64,000 bases of DNA from Lysobacter sp. Root916 (GTDB lineage Bacteria > Pseudomonadota > Gammaproteobacteria > Xanthomonadales > Xanthomonadaceae): contig NZ_LMJF01000014.1 of the NCBI RefSeq assembly GCF_001429785.1, positions 221,565 through 285,564 on the forward strand, read 5' to 3'. Under the pieces are notes generated by a model. The model was not told where the DNA came from. It saw nothing but the letters and a program-made list of their open reading frames with translations, and did not search any database. Position 1 is the first letter of the stretch. Each line of letters starts with the position of its first letter. Of this stretch, positions 26,580-36,547 are shown in pieces. The translations under genes were made by a program, and so were the position numbers.

Positions 26580-27497
26580 TCATTCGCGAACGCTCGCCAG
26601 CCGATGCACGGCGTCCTCGCTCAAGGCCGGCCCGCCGGCGGCGGCGATGACCTGCGCTGGGAATTGCGGCAACGCGCCCGTTCCCGAACGCCGCAGGCTC
26701 TCGCCCGGCTGAATCGGCGGGCCGCCCTCTTCCATGTAGCGTCGAATGTGCTCGTACAGGCGCCACAGCAACTCATCCTCCCACCAACCCTTGTAGCCGA
26801 TGGTCGCGATCTGCGGGCATTGCCCGGGTTGCTTGGGGTCGTCCCACAGCAACGCCAGCAGATACGTAGTGCGCGCCGCTTCGCCCGTCATCTCGTTGAG
26901 TCGATAGCTGCGCGCATGGGCATCGTCCCAGCGATAGGTTTTTACCTCGCCAACGCCGGCACGTTGCCAGAATTTCCAGAACTTCATCGGGATGACGGCG
27001 AAGAATGAAACCTCTCGTGTCTGGCGGTTGAACAGGACCGGCAGATCGCGGGGGGTAAGAAATCCAACCCGGAAGAAAAAGATCGCCGCAACCAGAAAGA
27101 ACAGCGCCGCGAGCGTCGAGACGATGGAAATCGATGCATTCAAGACATGATCCGACTTGCTCGGATCCAGATCCATGATGGATTCGACGGCACCCCATCC
27201 GAACATGCCGGCGGCGAATCCGATGAGTATCGTATACAAGCCCATCATGAATGCGATTTCGGTCGTGCCCGCCGGCGCGCCGACCACGATGGCGTTGGGA
27301 TGAACGCTCAACAGGGAATCGCACGAGCTCGCCTTGCCATGCACGGGCTCGTGCTTTTCGCGCGGGGCGATGCGCCAAGGCGCTTTCCCCGCCAATAGGG
27401 TCTTCTTGCGATTTTTCCCGGCCAATCCGAACTGCGGATCGGGCGCATTCCATGGCGGCAGCCGAATATCGTAGTCCGGATTGTTTTCACGACTCAT
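26580..27497 (-). CDS. DUF6708-like membrane protein
   Basis: A 305-residue protein with two membrane segments (about 80-103, EIAFMMGLYTILIGFAAGMF, and about 122-146) and a cytoplasmic C-terminal half with LPVLFNRQTREVSFFAVIP and YLLALLWDDPKQPGQCPQIA. This layout matches DUF6708 proteins, which are common in Xanthomonadaceae and Burkholderia and are often found near secretion or toxin genes; their role is not known. Ribosome site weak (GAGTGACAGAAC). It sits between the intact dehydrogenase gene and the remnant of that gene's 3' end, so it may have arrived or been duplicated with that rearrangement. Local GC is lower than in neighbours. Confidence 0.7.
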   Translation of the reverse strand: MSRENNPDYDIRLPPWNAPDPQFGLAGKNRKKTLLAGKAPWRIAPREKHEPVHGKASSCDSLLSVHPNAIVVGAPAGTTEIAFMMGLYTILIGFAAGMFGWGAVESIMDLDPSKSDHVLNASISIVSTLAALFFLVAAIFFFRVGFLTPRDLPVLFNRQTREVSFFAVIPMKFWKFWQRAGVGEVKTYRWDDAHARSYRLNEMTGEAARTTYLLALLWDDPKQPGQCPQIATIGYKGWWEDELLWRLYEHIRRYMEEGGPPIQPGESLRRSGTGALPQFPAQVIAAAGGPALSEDAVHRLASVRE

Positions 27498-27567
27498 GTT
27501 CTGTCACTCGGCCAGTGGTTCGATGCGGGCCGAGCACGCCGACGCGCATCGATCCGACCCGGTCGCG

Positions 27568-29154
27568 TCAAACGCCCGAATCGAGGTTGGCGGTGGTCCA
27601 GACTCCGTCGATACAGCGTTGCACGCCGCCGGGGTTGACGTCACGCAGCTCGGGCGGCAGGCGGTCCTGGCGCACGTTGTCGTAGCTGTGCAATGCGGCA
27701 TAGCGATGGATGGACGCGGGCATGCCGACCGAGGTGAAACCGGCGTGGCTGGTGCTGGGATAGGGCCCGCCGTGCTGCATGGCCGCACTCACGGCCACGC
27801 CGGTCGGCCACTTGTCGTCGATCAGACGGCCCACGCGCGGACGCAAGGCCGCGGCGATGCGCGTGCGCGTTTCCTCGTCGCTGCCGTCGGCGGCGCTGTG
27901 CAGGCTGCCGGTGAGATTGCCGTCGAAGGCGCGCGCGATCGCCACGGCCTGGTCGGCGTCGCGATAACGCAGCAGCAGCGACACCGGTCCGAAGGCTTCC
28001 TGCTGCAGGGCTTCGGCGGCGGCTAGGAAGTCCGCGCCGTCCACGCTCAGCAGGGTCGGCGCAAAACGCGCGCCGGGACCCGACGCCTGCGCCGCGCCGG
28101 CCACCACCTGCGCGCCGGCCGCGCGCAGCCGCGTCACCGCCAGCTCCAGCTGGCGCTGCACGCCGGAAGAGAACAGCACTGCGGGCGCCGCGGCGGCGAA
28201 GCGCGCGGCGGCAGCGGCGACGAAGGCGTCGCCGTCCTCGCCCTGCGGCAGCGCCACCACGCCGGGGTTGGTGCAGAACTGGCCGCTGCCCAGGGTGCAG
28301 GAGGCGTAGAACTCCTGCGCCAGCGTCTCGCCGCGTTCGCGCAGCGCGCCGGGCAGCAGGAACACCGGGTTGACGCTCGACATCTCGGCGTAGATCGGGA
28401 TGCCCGCGCGGTCCGCCGCGGCCTTCAGCGCCAGACCGCCGCCGCGACTGCCGGTGAAACCGATCGCGCCCAGGCGGCGGTCGCCGGCCAGCTGCAGGCC
28501 GCGTTCGGGGTCGAGGTCGTACAGCAGCTGCACCGTCGCTTCCGGCAGGCCACTGGCGTGCACGGCCTCATGGGCGATGCGCGCGAGCACGCGGCTGGTG
28601 CCCGGATGCGAAGGATGGGCCTTGGCGATCACCGGATTGCGCGCGGCGATGGCCGAGGCGAAGTCGCTGCCGGCCACCGCGTTGAAGGCGAACGGGAAAT
28701 TGTTGGGGCCGAACACCAGCACCGGCTTGTGCAGGGGCGCGTAGTGCGCGCGCAGGCCGGCCTGGGTATCGATGACCGGATGGGTCCAGGCGTAGGCGCG
28801 CACCGCCGCCGCGGCCTGGCGCAGTTGGCCGGTGGTGCGCGGCAGTTCGACCGCGGACAGGCGCGGCGCCAGCGGCAGCGCGGTTTCGGCATGCGCGATC
28901 GCGACCAGTTCGTCCGCGGCCGCCTCGATGCCGGCCGCGTAGCGTTCGAGAAAATCGGCGATGCGCGCGGGCGCGGTCGCCGCCAGTTCGTCGGCGACCG
29001 CGCTGGCCGCGGCCACGGCCGCCTCGATATCGCGCGGGCCCGAGCGCGGAAAGAGCTCGCCGATGGGCTCGCCGCTGGCCGGATCCAACGCGCGAAAGCC
29101 GCCGGCGTCGTCGCGGCTCTGCTGCCATTGGCCTGCGATCAGAATCGGTTGCAT
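27568..29154 (-). CDS. alpha-ketoglutarate semialdehyde (2,5-dioxovalerate) dehydrogenase
   Basis: A 528-residue NAD(P)-dependent aldehyde dehydrogenase. The catalytic Cys lies in GSGQFCTNPG, the cofactor segment in IGFTGSRGGG, and the substrate-side Asn in VFGPNNFPFAF. The family's C-terminal KWPTGVAVSAAMQHGGPYPS is typical of the ketoglutarate semialdehyde branch. It oxidises 2,5-dioxovalerate to alpha-ketoglutarate, the last step of hydroxyproline breakdown. It is followed (28 bp upstream in gene order) by the DHDPS-like deaminase and the epimerase on the same strand, so the pathway assignment is strong. Confidence 0.9.
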   Translation of the reverse strand: MQPILIAGQWQQSRDDAGGFRALDPASGEPIGELFPRSGPRDIEAAVAAASAVADELAATAPARIADFLERYAAGIEAAADELVAIAHAETALPLAPRLSAVELPRTTGQLRQAAAAVRAYAWTHPVIDTQAGLRAHYAPLHKPVLVFGPNNFPFAFNAVAGSDFASAIAARNPVIAKAHPSHPGTSRVLARIAHEAVHASGLPEATVQLLYDLDPERGLQLAGDRRLGAIGFTGSRGGGLALKAAADRAGIPIYAEMSSVNPVFLLPGALRERGETLAQEFYASCTLGSGQFCTNPGVVALPQGEDGDAFVAAAAARFAAAAPAVLFSSGVQRQLELAVTRLRAAGAQVVAGAAQASGPGARFAPTLLSVDGADFLAAAEALQQEAFGPVSLLLRYRDADQAVAIARAFDGNLTGSLHSAADGSDEETRTRIAAALRPRVGRLIDDKWPTGVAVSAAMQHGGPYPSTSHAGFTSVGMPASIHRYAALHSYDNVRQDRLPPELRDVNPGGVQRCIDGVWTTANLDSGV

Positions 29155-29182
29155 GCGCTGGTTCCTCGCGGGGTGGCCTGGA

Positions 29183-30088
29183 TCAAAGCTTGGGGCGCGT
29201 AGCCAGGGCGTGCTCGATCACCGCCAGCGCCTCGGCGCGTTCGGCGCCCTCCACCACCATACGCGGCGCGCGCACGCGCTCGTCGCCCATGCCCACGCGC
29301 TGCTGCTGCAGTTTGATCAGCTGCACGAACTTGGGCACGGTGTCCATGCGCAGCAGCGGCAGCAACCAGGCGTAGAGCGCCATCGCCGCCGGCGCGCCGC
29401 CGGCGCGGGCCTGTTCGAACACGCGCACCGATTCGGCCGGGAAGGCGTTGACCACGCCGGCGATCCAGCCCACCGCGCCCATCGACACGCCTTCCACGAT
29501 CGCATCGTCCATGCCGACCATGAGTTCCAGGCGGTCGCCCAGCAGGGCCTTGATCGCGGCGAAGCGGCGGATGTCGCAGGAGGATTCCTTGACCGCTTGC
29601 AGGTTCGGATAGGCGGCGGCGAGCTCGGCGATGCGCTCGGGCACGAAGTCGGTCTTGTAGGCGACCGGGTTGTTGTACAGCAGCACCGGCAGGTCGGTGG
29701 CCTCGAGGATGGCGCGCATGTGCGTGCCCATCTCGCGCCAGTCGGTGGAATAGACGTAGGGCGGCAGCGCCATCAGGCCGCGCGCGCCCAGACGCTCGGC
29801 GGCCTGGGCCAGGCGCACGGCCTCGGCGGTGGACAGGGCGGCGATGCCGGGGATCACCGGCGCGCGATCGCCCAGTGCCGCGACCAGGGTTTCGATGATC
29901 GCCAGCTTCTCCTCGAACGACAGCGTCGCGCCCTCGCCCAGCGAACCCAGCGGCACGATGCCCGTGCAGCCGGCGTCGATGAGCTGGTTGGCGTGGCGGG
30001 CGAGGAAAGCATGGTCGACCGAGCCGTCGGCGGCGAACGGCGTGGTGATGGCGGGCACGACGCCGCGCCAGAAGCTTGCGTTGCTCAT
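29183..30088 (-). CDS. DHDPS/NAL-family 1-pyrroline-4-hydroxy-2-carboxylate deaminase
   Basis: A 301-residue class I aldolase-fold enzyme. Lys167 in LQAVKESSCD forms the Schiff base, with Tyr138 in VLLYNNP as the general acid/base. GSLGEGATLS (48-57) is the carboxylate-binding loop. In hydroxyproline clusters this family deaminates 1-pyrroline-4-hydroxy-2-carboxylate to 2,5-dioxovalerate rather than making dihydrodipicolinate. The neighbours on both sides (semialdehyde dehydrogenase and 2-epimerase) support that. The ATG at 30088 precedes SNASFWRGVVPA, the family start; the longer frame upstream is a shadow of the epimerase gene. Confidence 0.88.
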   Translation of the reverse strand: MSNASFWRGVVPAITTPFAADGSVDHAFLARHANQLIDAGCTGIVPLGSLGEGATLSFEEKLAIIETLVAALGDRAPVIPGIAALSTAEAVRLAQAAERLGARGLMALPPYVYSTDWREMGTHMRAILEATDLPVLLYNNPVAYKTDFVPERIAELAAAYPNLQAVKESSCDIRRFAAIKALLGDRLELMVGMDDAIVEGVSMGAVGWIAGVVNAFPAESVRVFEQARAGGAPAAMALYAWLLPLLRMDTVPKFVQLIKLQQQRVGMGDERVRAPRMVVEGAERAEALAVIEHALATRPKL

Positions 30089-30138
30089 GTAGGGATCCTG
30101 TTCGATACGGTGTTGAAAGGGTTCGCGGCGCGCGGCGT

Positions 30139-31092
30139 CTACTCGGGACGCACGCCCCAGGCGAAGGGATCGTCGTCCTCGACCAGCAGCCGGCCCTGCG
30201 CCATCAGATGCGCGCGGCCGCTGATGCGCGGACGGATGCGGCCATCGGCGGCATGTTCGTAGCTGCCTTCGAACACGCTGCCCAGCACGCTCTCCATGCG
30301 CGTGACCGCACCGGGCGCGAGCGCGCCGTCGGCGGCCAGGCAGGCCAGCTTGGCCGAGAAGCCGGTGCCGCAGGGCGAGCGGTCGTAGGCCAGGCCCGGG
30401 CACAGCACGAAGTTGCGCGCATCCACGCCGGGCGTGGTGGCCGCGCCGTTGAGTTCGATGTGGTCGATTTCGGCGCCGCCCGCGCCACGCACGCCGGCGG
30501 CTTCCAGCGCGTGCCGGATCGCCTCGGTGTAGGCGGTCAGCGCGCGCCAATGCGCGACCGCCAGTGGGATCGTGCCGTCGCGGGTGATGTAGAACCAGTT
30601 GCCGCCCCAGGCCACGTCGCCGCGCACGCGGCCGTAGCCGGGCACGTCCAGCACCACGTCCTGGGCGTGGCGATAGCTTTCGACGTTGTCGATGGAGACC
30701 AGACCGTCGGTGTGCAGCTGCGCCACCACCGTGCCCACCGGCGTGTCGATCGCATGCCGACCCGGGCCGATCCGGCCCAAGTGCGCGAGCGTGCGCACCA
30801 GGCCGATGGTGCCGTGGCCGCACATGCCCAGGGTGCCAACGTTGTTGAAGAAGATCGTCGAGGCCACCGAGAACACGTGCTGCGGCGGCAGCAGCAAGGC
30901 GCCGACCATGGCGTCGGAGCCGCGCGGCTCGCAGGCGATCGCGCTGCGCCAGCGGTCGTGGCGGGCGGCGAAGGCCGCGCGCTGCTCGGCCAGATCGCCG
31001 GTGCCCAGATCGGGCATGCCGGACAGCACCACCCGCGTGGGCTCGCCGCCGGTGTGGCTGTCGATGTAGTCGATGCTGCGCATGATCGCCAT
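30139..31092 (-). CDS. 4-hydroxyproline 2-epimerase (proline racemase family)
   Basis: A 317-residue member of the proline racemase/hydroxyproline epimerase family. Both catalytic cysteines are present: Cys91 in MCGHGT and Cys241 in [12 protein letters not shown]. This pair (rather than Cys/Thr of dehydratases) indicates an epimerase that converts trans-4-hydroxy-L-proline to cis-4-hydroxy-D-proline without cofactor. [18 protein letters not shown] is the family N-terminus; ATG at 31092 or 31083 are both possible and neither has a clear ribosome site. It is the first step of the pathway encoded by the adjacent genes, with the AraC regulator divergent 94 bp away. Confidence 0.92.
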   Translation of the reverse strand: MAIMRSIDYIDSHTGGEPTRVVLSGMPDLGTGDLAEQRAAFAARHDRWRSAIACEPRGSDAMVGALLLPPQHVFSVASTIFFNNVGTLGMCGHGTIGLVRTLAHLGRIGPGRHAIDTPVGTVVAQLHTDGLVSIDNVESYRHAQDVVLDVPGYGRVRGDVAWGGNWFYITRDGTIPLAVAHWRALTAYTEAIRHALEAAGVRGAGGAEIDHIELNGAATTPGVDARNFVLCPGLAYDRSPCGTGFSAKLACLAADGALAPGAVTRMESVLGSVFEGSYEHAADGRIRPRISGRAHLMAQGRLLVEDDDPFAWGVRPE

Positions 31093-31174
31093 GGTCCGGC
31101 CGAGGGCGCATGCGGGTCTAGCGGGCTTGCGCCACGGCGGATGCGGAAATCGGCACAAAGTTTCGCGCGCGCCG

Positions 31175-31180
31175 CATAAT
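31175..31180 (+). promoter_or_regulatory. possible -10 box of the AraC regulator (CATAAT)
   Basis: CATAAT ends 6 bp before the ATG at 31187 in the divergent gap between epimerase and regulator. The spacing suggests a nearly leaderless transcript. Confidence 0.35.
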
Positions 31181-31186
31181 CGGACG

Positions 31187-31921
31187 ATGCCTTCCGCGCC
31201 GCTGCCGCTGGTGGACCCGGACCTCCTGCAGGAGTTGTTCGATCGTCTGCCCGACGTGGTGTTCTTCATCAAGGACCGCCAGGGCCGCTACACCCACGCC
31301 AATCAGACCCTGGTCCAGCGCCTGGGCCTGGGCGGGCGCGAGGCGGTGATCGGCCGCGGCGCGAGCGAGTTGTTTCCGGCGCGCCTGGGCGACAGCTACT
31401 CCGCGCAGGACCGGCGCGTGCTGGCCGGCGGGCGCATCGACGACCAGCTGGAAATGCACATGTTCCAGAACCGCGCCGCGGGCTGGTGCCTGACCAGCAA
31501 GCAGCCGCTATGGCACGAAGGCCAGGTGTTGGGCCTGATCGGCATCTCGCGCGACCTCGCCCAGCCCGACGGCCGTCATCCCGGCTACGCGCGCCTGCGC
31601 CGCGTGCTCGACCACATGGAAGCGCATTACGGCGAACCCGTGCGCATGCAGGCCCTGGCGGAATTGGCGGGCCTGTCGTTGTCGCAACTGGAACGCCAGT
31701 TCCGGCGCGTGTTCCAGCTCGCGCCGCAGCAATGGCTCACGCGCCTGCGCATCGAAGCGGCGATGCAGCGCCTGCACGGCGAGGACACCATCGCGGCGAT
31801 CGGCCACCAGTGCGGCTTCACCGATCAAAGCGCCTTCAGCCGCCAGTTCAAGGCCAGCGTCGGCCTGACCCCGCGCGACTATCGCCGGCTCAAGCCCGCG
31901 CCGCCTTGCGCGCGGACATGA
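31187..31921 (+). CDS. PAS-domain AraC-family transcriptional regulator of the hydroxyproline genes
   Basis: A 244-residue regulator with an N-terminal PAS domain (about 12-125; [20 protein letters not shown]) and a C-terminal AraC double helix-turn-helix (about 138-238; [20 protein letters not shown] and then [20 protein letters not shown]). PAS-AraC regulators of this type control hydroxyproline catabolic genes in Pseudomonas and Xanthomonas. It is divergent from the epimerase operon, so it most likely senses hydroxyproline or a product and activates that operon. Its 3' end overlaps the convergent TauE/SafE gene by 32 bp. Confidence 0.88.
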   Translation: MPSAPLPLVDPDLLQELFDRLPDVVFFIKDRQGRYTHANQTLVQRLGLGGREAVIGRGASELFPARLGDSYSAQDRRVLAGGRIDDQLEMHMFQNRAAGWCLTSKQPLWHEGQVLGLIGISRDLAQPDGRHPGYARLRRVLDHMEAHYGEPVRMQALAELAGLSLSQLERQFRRVFQLAPQQWLTRLRIEAAMQRLHGEDTIAAIGHQCGFTDQSAFSRQFKASVGLTPRDYRRLKPAPPCART

Positions 31922-32777
31922 GCATCTGCGCGGCCGCGTACAGCACCACCACCACCACCAGCCAGCGTAGCCATTCCAGCGGCAGCGACTTGACCGCGAA
32001 CGCGGCGATCAGCACGCCCGGAATGCCGCCCACCGCCAGGCCCAGCGCCGCGCGCAGGTCGTAGCGGCCCGAGCGCACGAAGGCGCCGCCGCCGACCGGC
32101 ATCAGGAAAGCGCAGGCGCCCATCATGATCGGGAACGCGGCGATCGGATTCATGCCCAGCAGCGCGACCAGGATCAGGCAGGGCGCGTACAGGCCGATGC
32201 CCAGCATCATCAGCGCGCCCAGCAACAGGCTCACCGCGATCGCGAACACGAGCTTGCCGCCTTCCAATCCCAGCGCGACGCCGCCGCCGGGCAGCCAATC
32301 CAGGTTTGCGGCCAGGAACAGCCCGGCCGCGATCAGCAGGGCCACGCCCATGCCGATCTGGATCGCGCGCCGCGGCAGGCGCGCGACCACGCGCACACCC
32401 AGCCAGGCGCCGACCACGGCCGCGCCGATCATGCCCAGCAGGGTGGTCAGGTCGACTTCCACCACCGCGATGAAGATCAGCGCCTGGACCACGGTCGGCA
32501 GCGCGTTGCCGACGTTCAAGGTGCCGGGAATGCGGTCGTCGTCGACGCGGCCGCGCAGTTTGAAGATCGCGGTGGTGGTGGCGAAGGAACCGATGCCGAG
32601 GGTGTCGAAGAAGTTGGCGACGAAGCCGGTCGCCAGATCGCGCGCATCCGGCCGACGCGGCGCGTCCGTCGGCACGCGGCGCGCGCGTTCGATCATCCAC
32701 CAGCGCCCGACATAGCCCAGGGCCAGCAGCGTCAGTGCCGACAGCAAAAGGATGGTGCCGTCCCGGATGGGATCCAT
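31890..32777 (-). CDS. TauE/SafE-family membrane exporter
   Basis: A 295-residue membrane protein with about eight transmembrane segments and duplicated family motifs ([18 protein letters not shown] near the N-terminus and [20 protein letters not shown] later). TauE/SafE (sulfite exporter-like) proteins move small organic or sulfonate anions. The frame is open to 34076, but that part is a shadow of the FAD oxidoreductase; the ATG at 32777 starts [17 protein letters not shown]. It lies inside the hydroxyproline cluster, between regulator and dehydrogenase, so a role in moving a pathway compound is possible but unproven. Confidence 0.85.
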   Translation of the reverse strand: MDPIRDGTILLLSALTLLALGYVGRWWMIERARRVPTDAPRRPDARDLATGFVANFFDTLGIGSFATTTAIFKLRGRVDDDRIPGTLNVGNALPTVVQALIFIAVVEVDLTTLLGMIGAAVVGAWLGVRVVARLPRRAIQIGMGVALLIAAGLFLAANLDWLPGGGVALGLEGGKLVFAIAVSLLLGALMMLGIGLYAPCLILVALLGMNPIAAFPIMMGACAFLMPVGGGAFVRSGRYDLRAALGLAVGGIPGVLIAAFAVKSLPLEWLRWLVVVVVLYAAAQMLMSARKAARA

Positions 32778-32942
32778 CGACCGACTCCTGCGCAGCGCAC
32801 GCGGACACGTGCCGAGGCATGTTCGGTGCGCGCCGGCGCGCGCGGCTTGTCTGGCTTCCGCGCCCGGCGTGCGGATATTTGCGTAGTCGCCCGCCGCGGC
32901 CGCGCCTAGCATCGAGGCTCCTCGTCCGCCCGGGCCGCGCGC

Positions 32943-34187
32943 TTGAGCCGAACTTCGTCTTCCGTGCTCGTGATCGGCGCCGGCGTGATCGGCCATGCCT
33001 GCGCATTGGCCCTGCAGCAACGCGGCTGGCGCACGCTCCTGACCGATCCCGATCGCGAGGGCGCGGCCGCGTCCTGGGGCAACGCCGGGCATATCGCCAC
33101 CGAACAGGCGCAGCCGCTGGCCTCGCCCGCGACCCTGCGCTCGGCGCCGCGGCGGCTGTACGCCTTCGGCGGGCCGCTGGCGCTGCGCGATCCGCTCAGC
33201 ATCGCGCCCTGGGTCTGGCGCTATCTGCGCGCCTGCACGCCCGTCTCCTACGAACGCGGCCGGCTGGCCTTGCGCGGCCTGCTCGCGCAAGCGCTGCCGG
33301 CCTGGCAAAGACTCGCGCAGACCCTGGAGCAGCCGGACTTGCTGCGCGAAACCGGGCATTGGGTCTGCTGGGAGTCCGCACGCAGCGCGCAGCAGGGCCG
33401 CGCGAGCTGGGAGCACAGCGATATCGGCGACACCCGTTTCGATGCCTTGATCGCGCGCGACCTCGACGCTCTGCGTACGTCGCTGCGCGCGCCGATCGAA
33501 GCCGGCATCGCGTTTTCCGGCACCGCCCAGATCGCCGACCCGCGCCGCTTGGCCGCGGCGTTGCACGACCGTTACCACGCCATGGGCGGCGAGCGCCGCT
33601 ACGACCGCATCGAGGCCTTGAGCTTCGACGACGACGGCGTGCTCGCGCGCACCGGCGACGGCGCGGAACTGCGCGCCGAGCGCGTGCTGGTCTGCGCCGG
33701 CGCGCGTTCGCGCGCCCTGATGGCCTCGGTCGGCATCGATGCGCCGCTGGTGGCCGAGCGCGGCTATCACCTGCAGTGGGCGGACCACGACTGGCCGGAT
33801 CGGCCGCCGGTGGTGTTCGAGGACCGCTCGATGATCGTGACCCGTTTCGACGGCGGCCTGCGCGCCGCCGGTTTCGTCGAATACGCATGCGTGGACTCGC
33901 CGCCCGACCCTGGCAAGTGGCGGCGCCTGCGCCGGCACGTCGCCGAACTCGGCCTGCCGGTACGCGGCGAGCCCAGCGAATGGTTCGGCGCGCGCCCCAC
34001 CCTGCCCGACTACTTGCCGGCGATGGGGCGCAGCGCGCGTCACCCGCGCCTGCACTACGCCTTCGGCCACCAGCACCTGGGGCTGACCCTGGCCGCGATC
34101 AGCGGCGAACTCGTAGCCCGGGCGATGAGCGAGGCCGAGGCACCGCCCGAACTGGCGGCCTTCGATCTGGCCCGCTTCGGCGGCTGA
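32943..34187 (+). CDS. FAD-dependent D-amino acid (D-hydroxyproline) dehydrogenase
   Basis: A 414-residue DadA-like flavoprotein. The N-terminal dinucleotide motif is [10 protein letters not shown] (8-17), followed by [18 protein letters not shown], and the C-terminal [11 protein letters not shown] is the second FAD block. The only initiation codon near the N-terminus is TTG at 32943 (GTG at 32964 would remove part of the FAD motif). Its position beside the epimerase, deaminase and semialdehyde dehydrogenase genes supports oxidation of cis-4-hydroxy-D-proline to the pyrroline, step two of the pathway. It faces away from the other genes and needs its own promoter. Confidence 0.85.
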   Translation: MSRTSSSVLVIGAGVIGHACALALQQRGWRTLLTDPDREGAAASWGNAGHIATEQAQPLASPATLRSAPRRLYAFGGPLALRDPLSIAPWVWRYLRACTPVSYERGRLALRGLLAQALPAWQRLAQTLEQPDLLRETGHWVCWESARSAQQGRASWEHSDIGDTRFDALIARDLDALRTSLRAPIEAGIAFSGTAQIADPRRLAAALHDRYHAMGGERRYDRIEALSFDDDGVLARTGDGAELRAERVLVCAGARSRALMASVGIDAPLVAERGYHLQWADHDWPDRPPVVFEDRSMIVTRFDGGLRAAGFVEYACVDSPPDPGKWRRLRRHVAELGLPVRGEPSEWFGARPTLPDYLPAMGRSARHPRLHYAFGHQHLGLTLAAISGELVARAMSEAEAPPELAAFDLARFGG

Positions 34188-34288
34188 AGCCGGCGCGATT
34201 CAAGACGGTAAGGTTTGCGCCCGCAGGATTTCCGAATCGCACGCGCGGATGCGCGCGCCGCCGCCCGGGTGAGCCGTACACTGGCCGC

Positions 34289-36019
34289 ATGCCCATCGAT
34301 CCCGTCGCCCTGGTCGAAGCCGACGCCGTCGCCGCGCAGATCCGCGAGGCCTTCGCCGATTACCACGCGCGCTTCGCCGCGATCACCCGGCGCGCCAAGG
34401 GCCGTTTCGAAACCTGCGACTGGAACGGCGCGCGCGACGACGCGGTCGAGCGCATCGCCCTGTACGACCGCTGCGTGGCCGAGGCCAGCGACGCGCTGGA
34501 CGCGCGCCTGGGCGCGCAGGCCCACGACCGCGCGCTGTGGTCGGCGGTGCACGCGCGCTATGCCGAACAGATCGAGCCGCTGCTGGATCGCGAGCTCTAC
34601 AAGACCTTCTTCAACACCCTGACCCGGCGCTTCTTCAAGACTCGCGGCGTGGACGCGGCGATCGAGTTCGTGGCCCTGGACATCGAGCCCACCGACGCCA
34701 TCACCCACCCGGTCGCGCGCCACAGCTACGCGGTGTCGGAGGACCGGCTCACCGAAACCCTGATGCGGGTGCTGGACGACTATCCGTTCGCGGTGCCCTA
34801 CGCGCACCGCACACGCTGCGCGGCCGGGATCGCGGTGCGCCTGCAGGACGATCTGCACCATTGGGGCCCCAGTCCCGTGCGCGCGATCGAGCTGCTGGAC
34901 GCGGTGTTCTATCGCGAGCGCCGCGCCTACCTGATCGGGCGCGTGTTCGGCGAACGCGCGTTCTCGCCCTGCGTGATCGCCCTGGTCAACGATGGCGGCG
35001 CCCTGCGCGTGGACGCGGTGCTGACCTTGCGCGCCGACGTGGTCCAGTTGTTCAGCTACTCGCGCAGCTATTTCCACGCCGACCTCACCACGGTCGGCGA
35101 CGCGGTGGTGTTCCTGCGCACCTTGCTGCCGGGCAAGCCGATCGACGAGCTTTACACCGTGCTCGGCCGCGCCAAGCAGGGCAAGACCGAACGCTACCGC
35201 ACCTTCTTTCGCCAGTTCGCGGCCCAGGCCGGCGAACGCCTGGTGCGCGCCGACGGCGAGCGCGGCATGGTGATGGCGGTGTTCACCCTGCCCAGCTATG
35301 CGCTGGTGTTCAAACTGATCCGCGACCGCTTCGCCTATCCGAAGGACATCGCGCGCACCGAAGTCGAGGCCAAGTACGCGCTGGTGTTCCACCACGACCG
35401 CGTCGGCCGCCTGGTCGATGCGCAGCCGTTCCGCTTCCTGCGCTTTCCGCGCGCGCGCTTCGCGCCGGACCTGCTGGAGGAACTGCTGAGCACCTGCGCC
35501 GGCAGCATCACCCAGGACGGCGATGATCTGGTGTTGCACCTGTGCTACGTCGAACGCCGGCTGCGGCCCTTGAACCTGTATCTGCGCGAGCAACCGCTGG
35601 AGGCCGCGCGCGCCGCCGCGATCGACTACGGCCAGGCGATCAAGGACCTGGCCCTGGCTAACATCTTCCCCGGCGACTTGCTGCTGAAGAACTTCGGCGT
35701 CTCACGCCACGGCCGCGCGGTGTTCTACGACTACGACGAGCTGTGCCTGGTCACCGATTGCCGCTTCCGCGCGGTGCCCGAGGCGCGCAATCACGAAGAC
35801 GAGATGGAATCGGGGGCCTGGTTCTACGCGGCCGGCAACGACGTGTTCCCCGAGCAGTTCCCGCGCTTCCTCGGCCTGGCGCCGCCCCTGCTGGGCGCGC
35901 TGCTGCACGCGCACCCCGAGATCTTCCAGGTCGCCTGGTGGCAACAGGTGCAGGCCGCGCTGGTCGCCGGCCGCTACACCGACGTGGCGCCGTATCCGTT
36001 GGACCGGCGCCTGCCCTAG
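34289..36019 (+). CDS. aceK: isocitrate dehydrogenase kinase/phosphatase AceK
   Basis: A 576-residue AceK, close to the 578 residues of E. coli. It both phosphorylates and dephosphorylates isocitrate dehydrogenase, switching carbon between the TCA cycle and the glyoxylate shunt. The kinase-like core includes [32 protein letters not shown] and AVFYDYDEL. The upstream in-frame extension to 32735 is a shadow of the FAD gene; the ATG at 34289 follows TACACT, a likely -10 box, 8 bp upstream. Unlike E. coli, no aceBA genes are adjacent. Its target Icd is at 16364 with the phosphorylatable Ser conserved. Confidence 0.95.
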   Translation: MPIDPVALVEADAVAAQIREAFADYHARFAAITRRAKGRFETCDWNGARDDAVERIALYDRCVAEASDALDARLGAQAHDRALWSAVHARYAEQIEPLLDRELYKTFFNTLTRRFFKTRGVDAAIEFVALDIEPTDAITHPVARHSYAVSEDRLTETLMRVLDDYPFAVPYAHRTRCAAGIAVRLQDDLHHWGPSPVRAIELLDAVFYRERRAYLIGRVFGERAFSPCVIALVNDGGALRVDAVLTLRADVVQLFSYSRSYFHADLTTVGDAVVFLRTLLPGKPIDELYTVLGRAKQGKTERYRTFFRQFAAQAGERLVRADGERGMVMAVFTLPSYALVFKLIRDRFAYPKDIARTEVEAKYALVFHHDRVGRLVDAQPFRFLRFPRARFAPDLLEELLSTCAGSITQDGDDLVLHLCYVERRLRPLNLYLREQPLEAARAAAIDYGQAIKDLALANIFPGDLLLKNFGVSRHGRAVFYDYDELCLVTDCRFRAVPEARNHEDEMESGAWFYAAGNDVFPEQFPRFLGLAPPLLGALLHAHPEIFQVAWWQQVQAALVAGRYTDVAPYPLDRRLP

Positions 36020-36022
36020 CGC

Positions 36023-36547
36023 TCAGCGCCAGCTGGACGGATCGATCGGCAGGTCCATGCGCGGGTCGTGCACCAGCAGGCGGTCGTCGGCGCCGAGCAG
36101 GTCGGGATACACCACCAGGTTCAGGCCGCCGATGCGGCGGGTGGACGGGAACACGATCGCGGCCAGGCCGGCGGCGCGCACGTCGTCGGCGATCACCCAA
36201 CTCGGCGGTTCGATCCCGTCCAGGAAGGCCAGGCGCTTCCAGTTGCAGGACAGCTCCTGCCACAGCGGCGCCCACTGCGCGGGGTCGTAGCCGGCGCGGA
36301 AATCGGCCACGCGCGCGATGCTGACGCGGTAGGCGACCAGGGTGCCGGGGCGCACCAGCGGATCGTCCTGGCGGAATTCCTCGATCGCGGTGTCCGGCTC
36401 CAGCGCCAGATACAGCGCGTCGATGCCGGGGCGGTTGAGGCGGCCGCCGGCCACGGCCGCGCCGGCGCCGCTGAGCGGCTGGAACGACCAGCGCGGGGTG
36501 TGCATGCGATACGCCGGGAGCTCCGGCCCCAGCCCCGCGAGGATCAT
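36023..36547 (-). CDS. RES-domain toxin
   Basis: A 174-residue RES-family toxin. Typical blocks are AYRMHTPRWSFQPLSGAGA, GGRLNRPGIDALYLALEPDT, and GTLVAYRVSIARVADF. Family members act as NAD+ phosphorylases or glycohydrolases that deplete NAD in the cell. Its ATG overlaps the stop of the upstream antitoxin gene (ATGA at 36544-36547), the usual arrangement with translational coupling. It lies 4 bp after aceK, convergent. Confidence 0.9.
   Translation of the reverse strand: MILAGLGPELPAYRMHTPRWSFQPLSGAGAAVAGGRLNRPGIDALYLALEPDTAIEEFRQDDPLVRPGTLVAYRVSIARVADFRAGYDPAQWAPLWQELSCNWKRLAFLDGIEPPSWVIADDVRAAGLAAIVFPSTRRIGGLNLVVYPDLLGADDRLLVHDPRMDLPIDPSSWR

Noticed and set aside
32735-34288. N-terminal extension of the AceK frame
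   Set aside because: Out-of-frame shadow of the FAD dehydrogenase gene; AceK has normal length from 34289.
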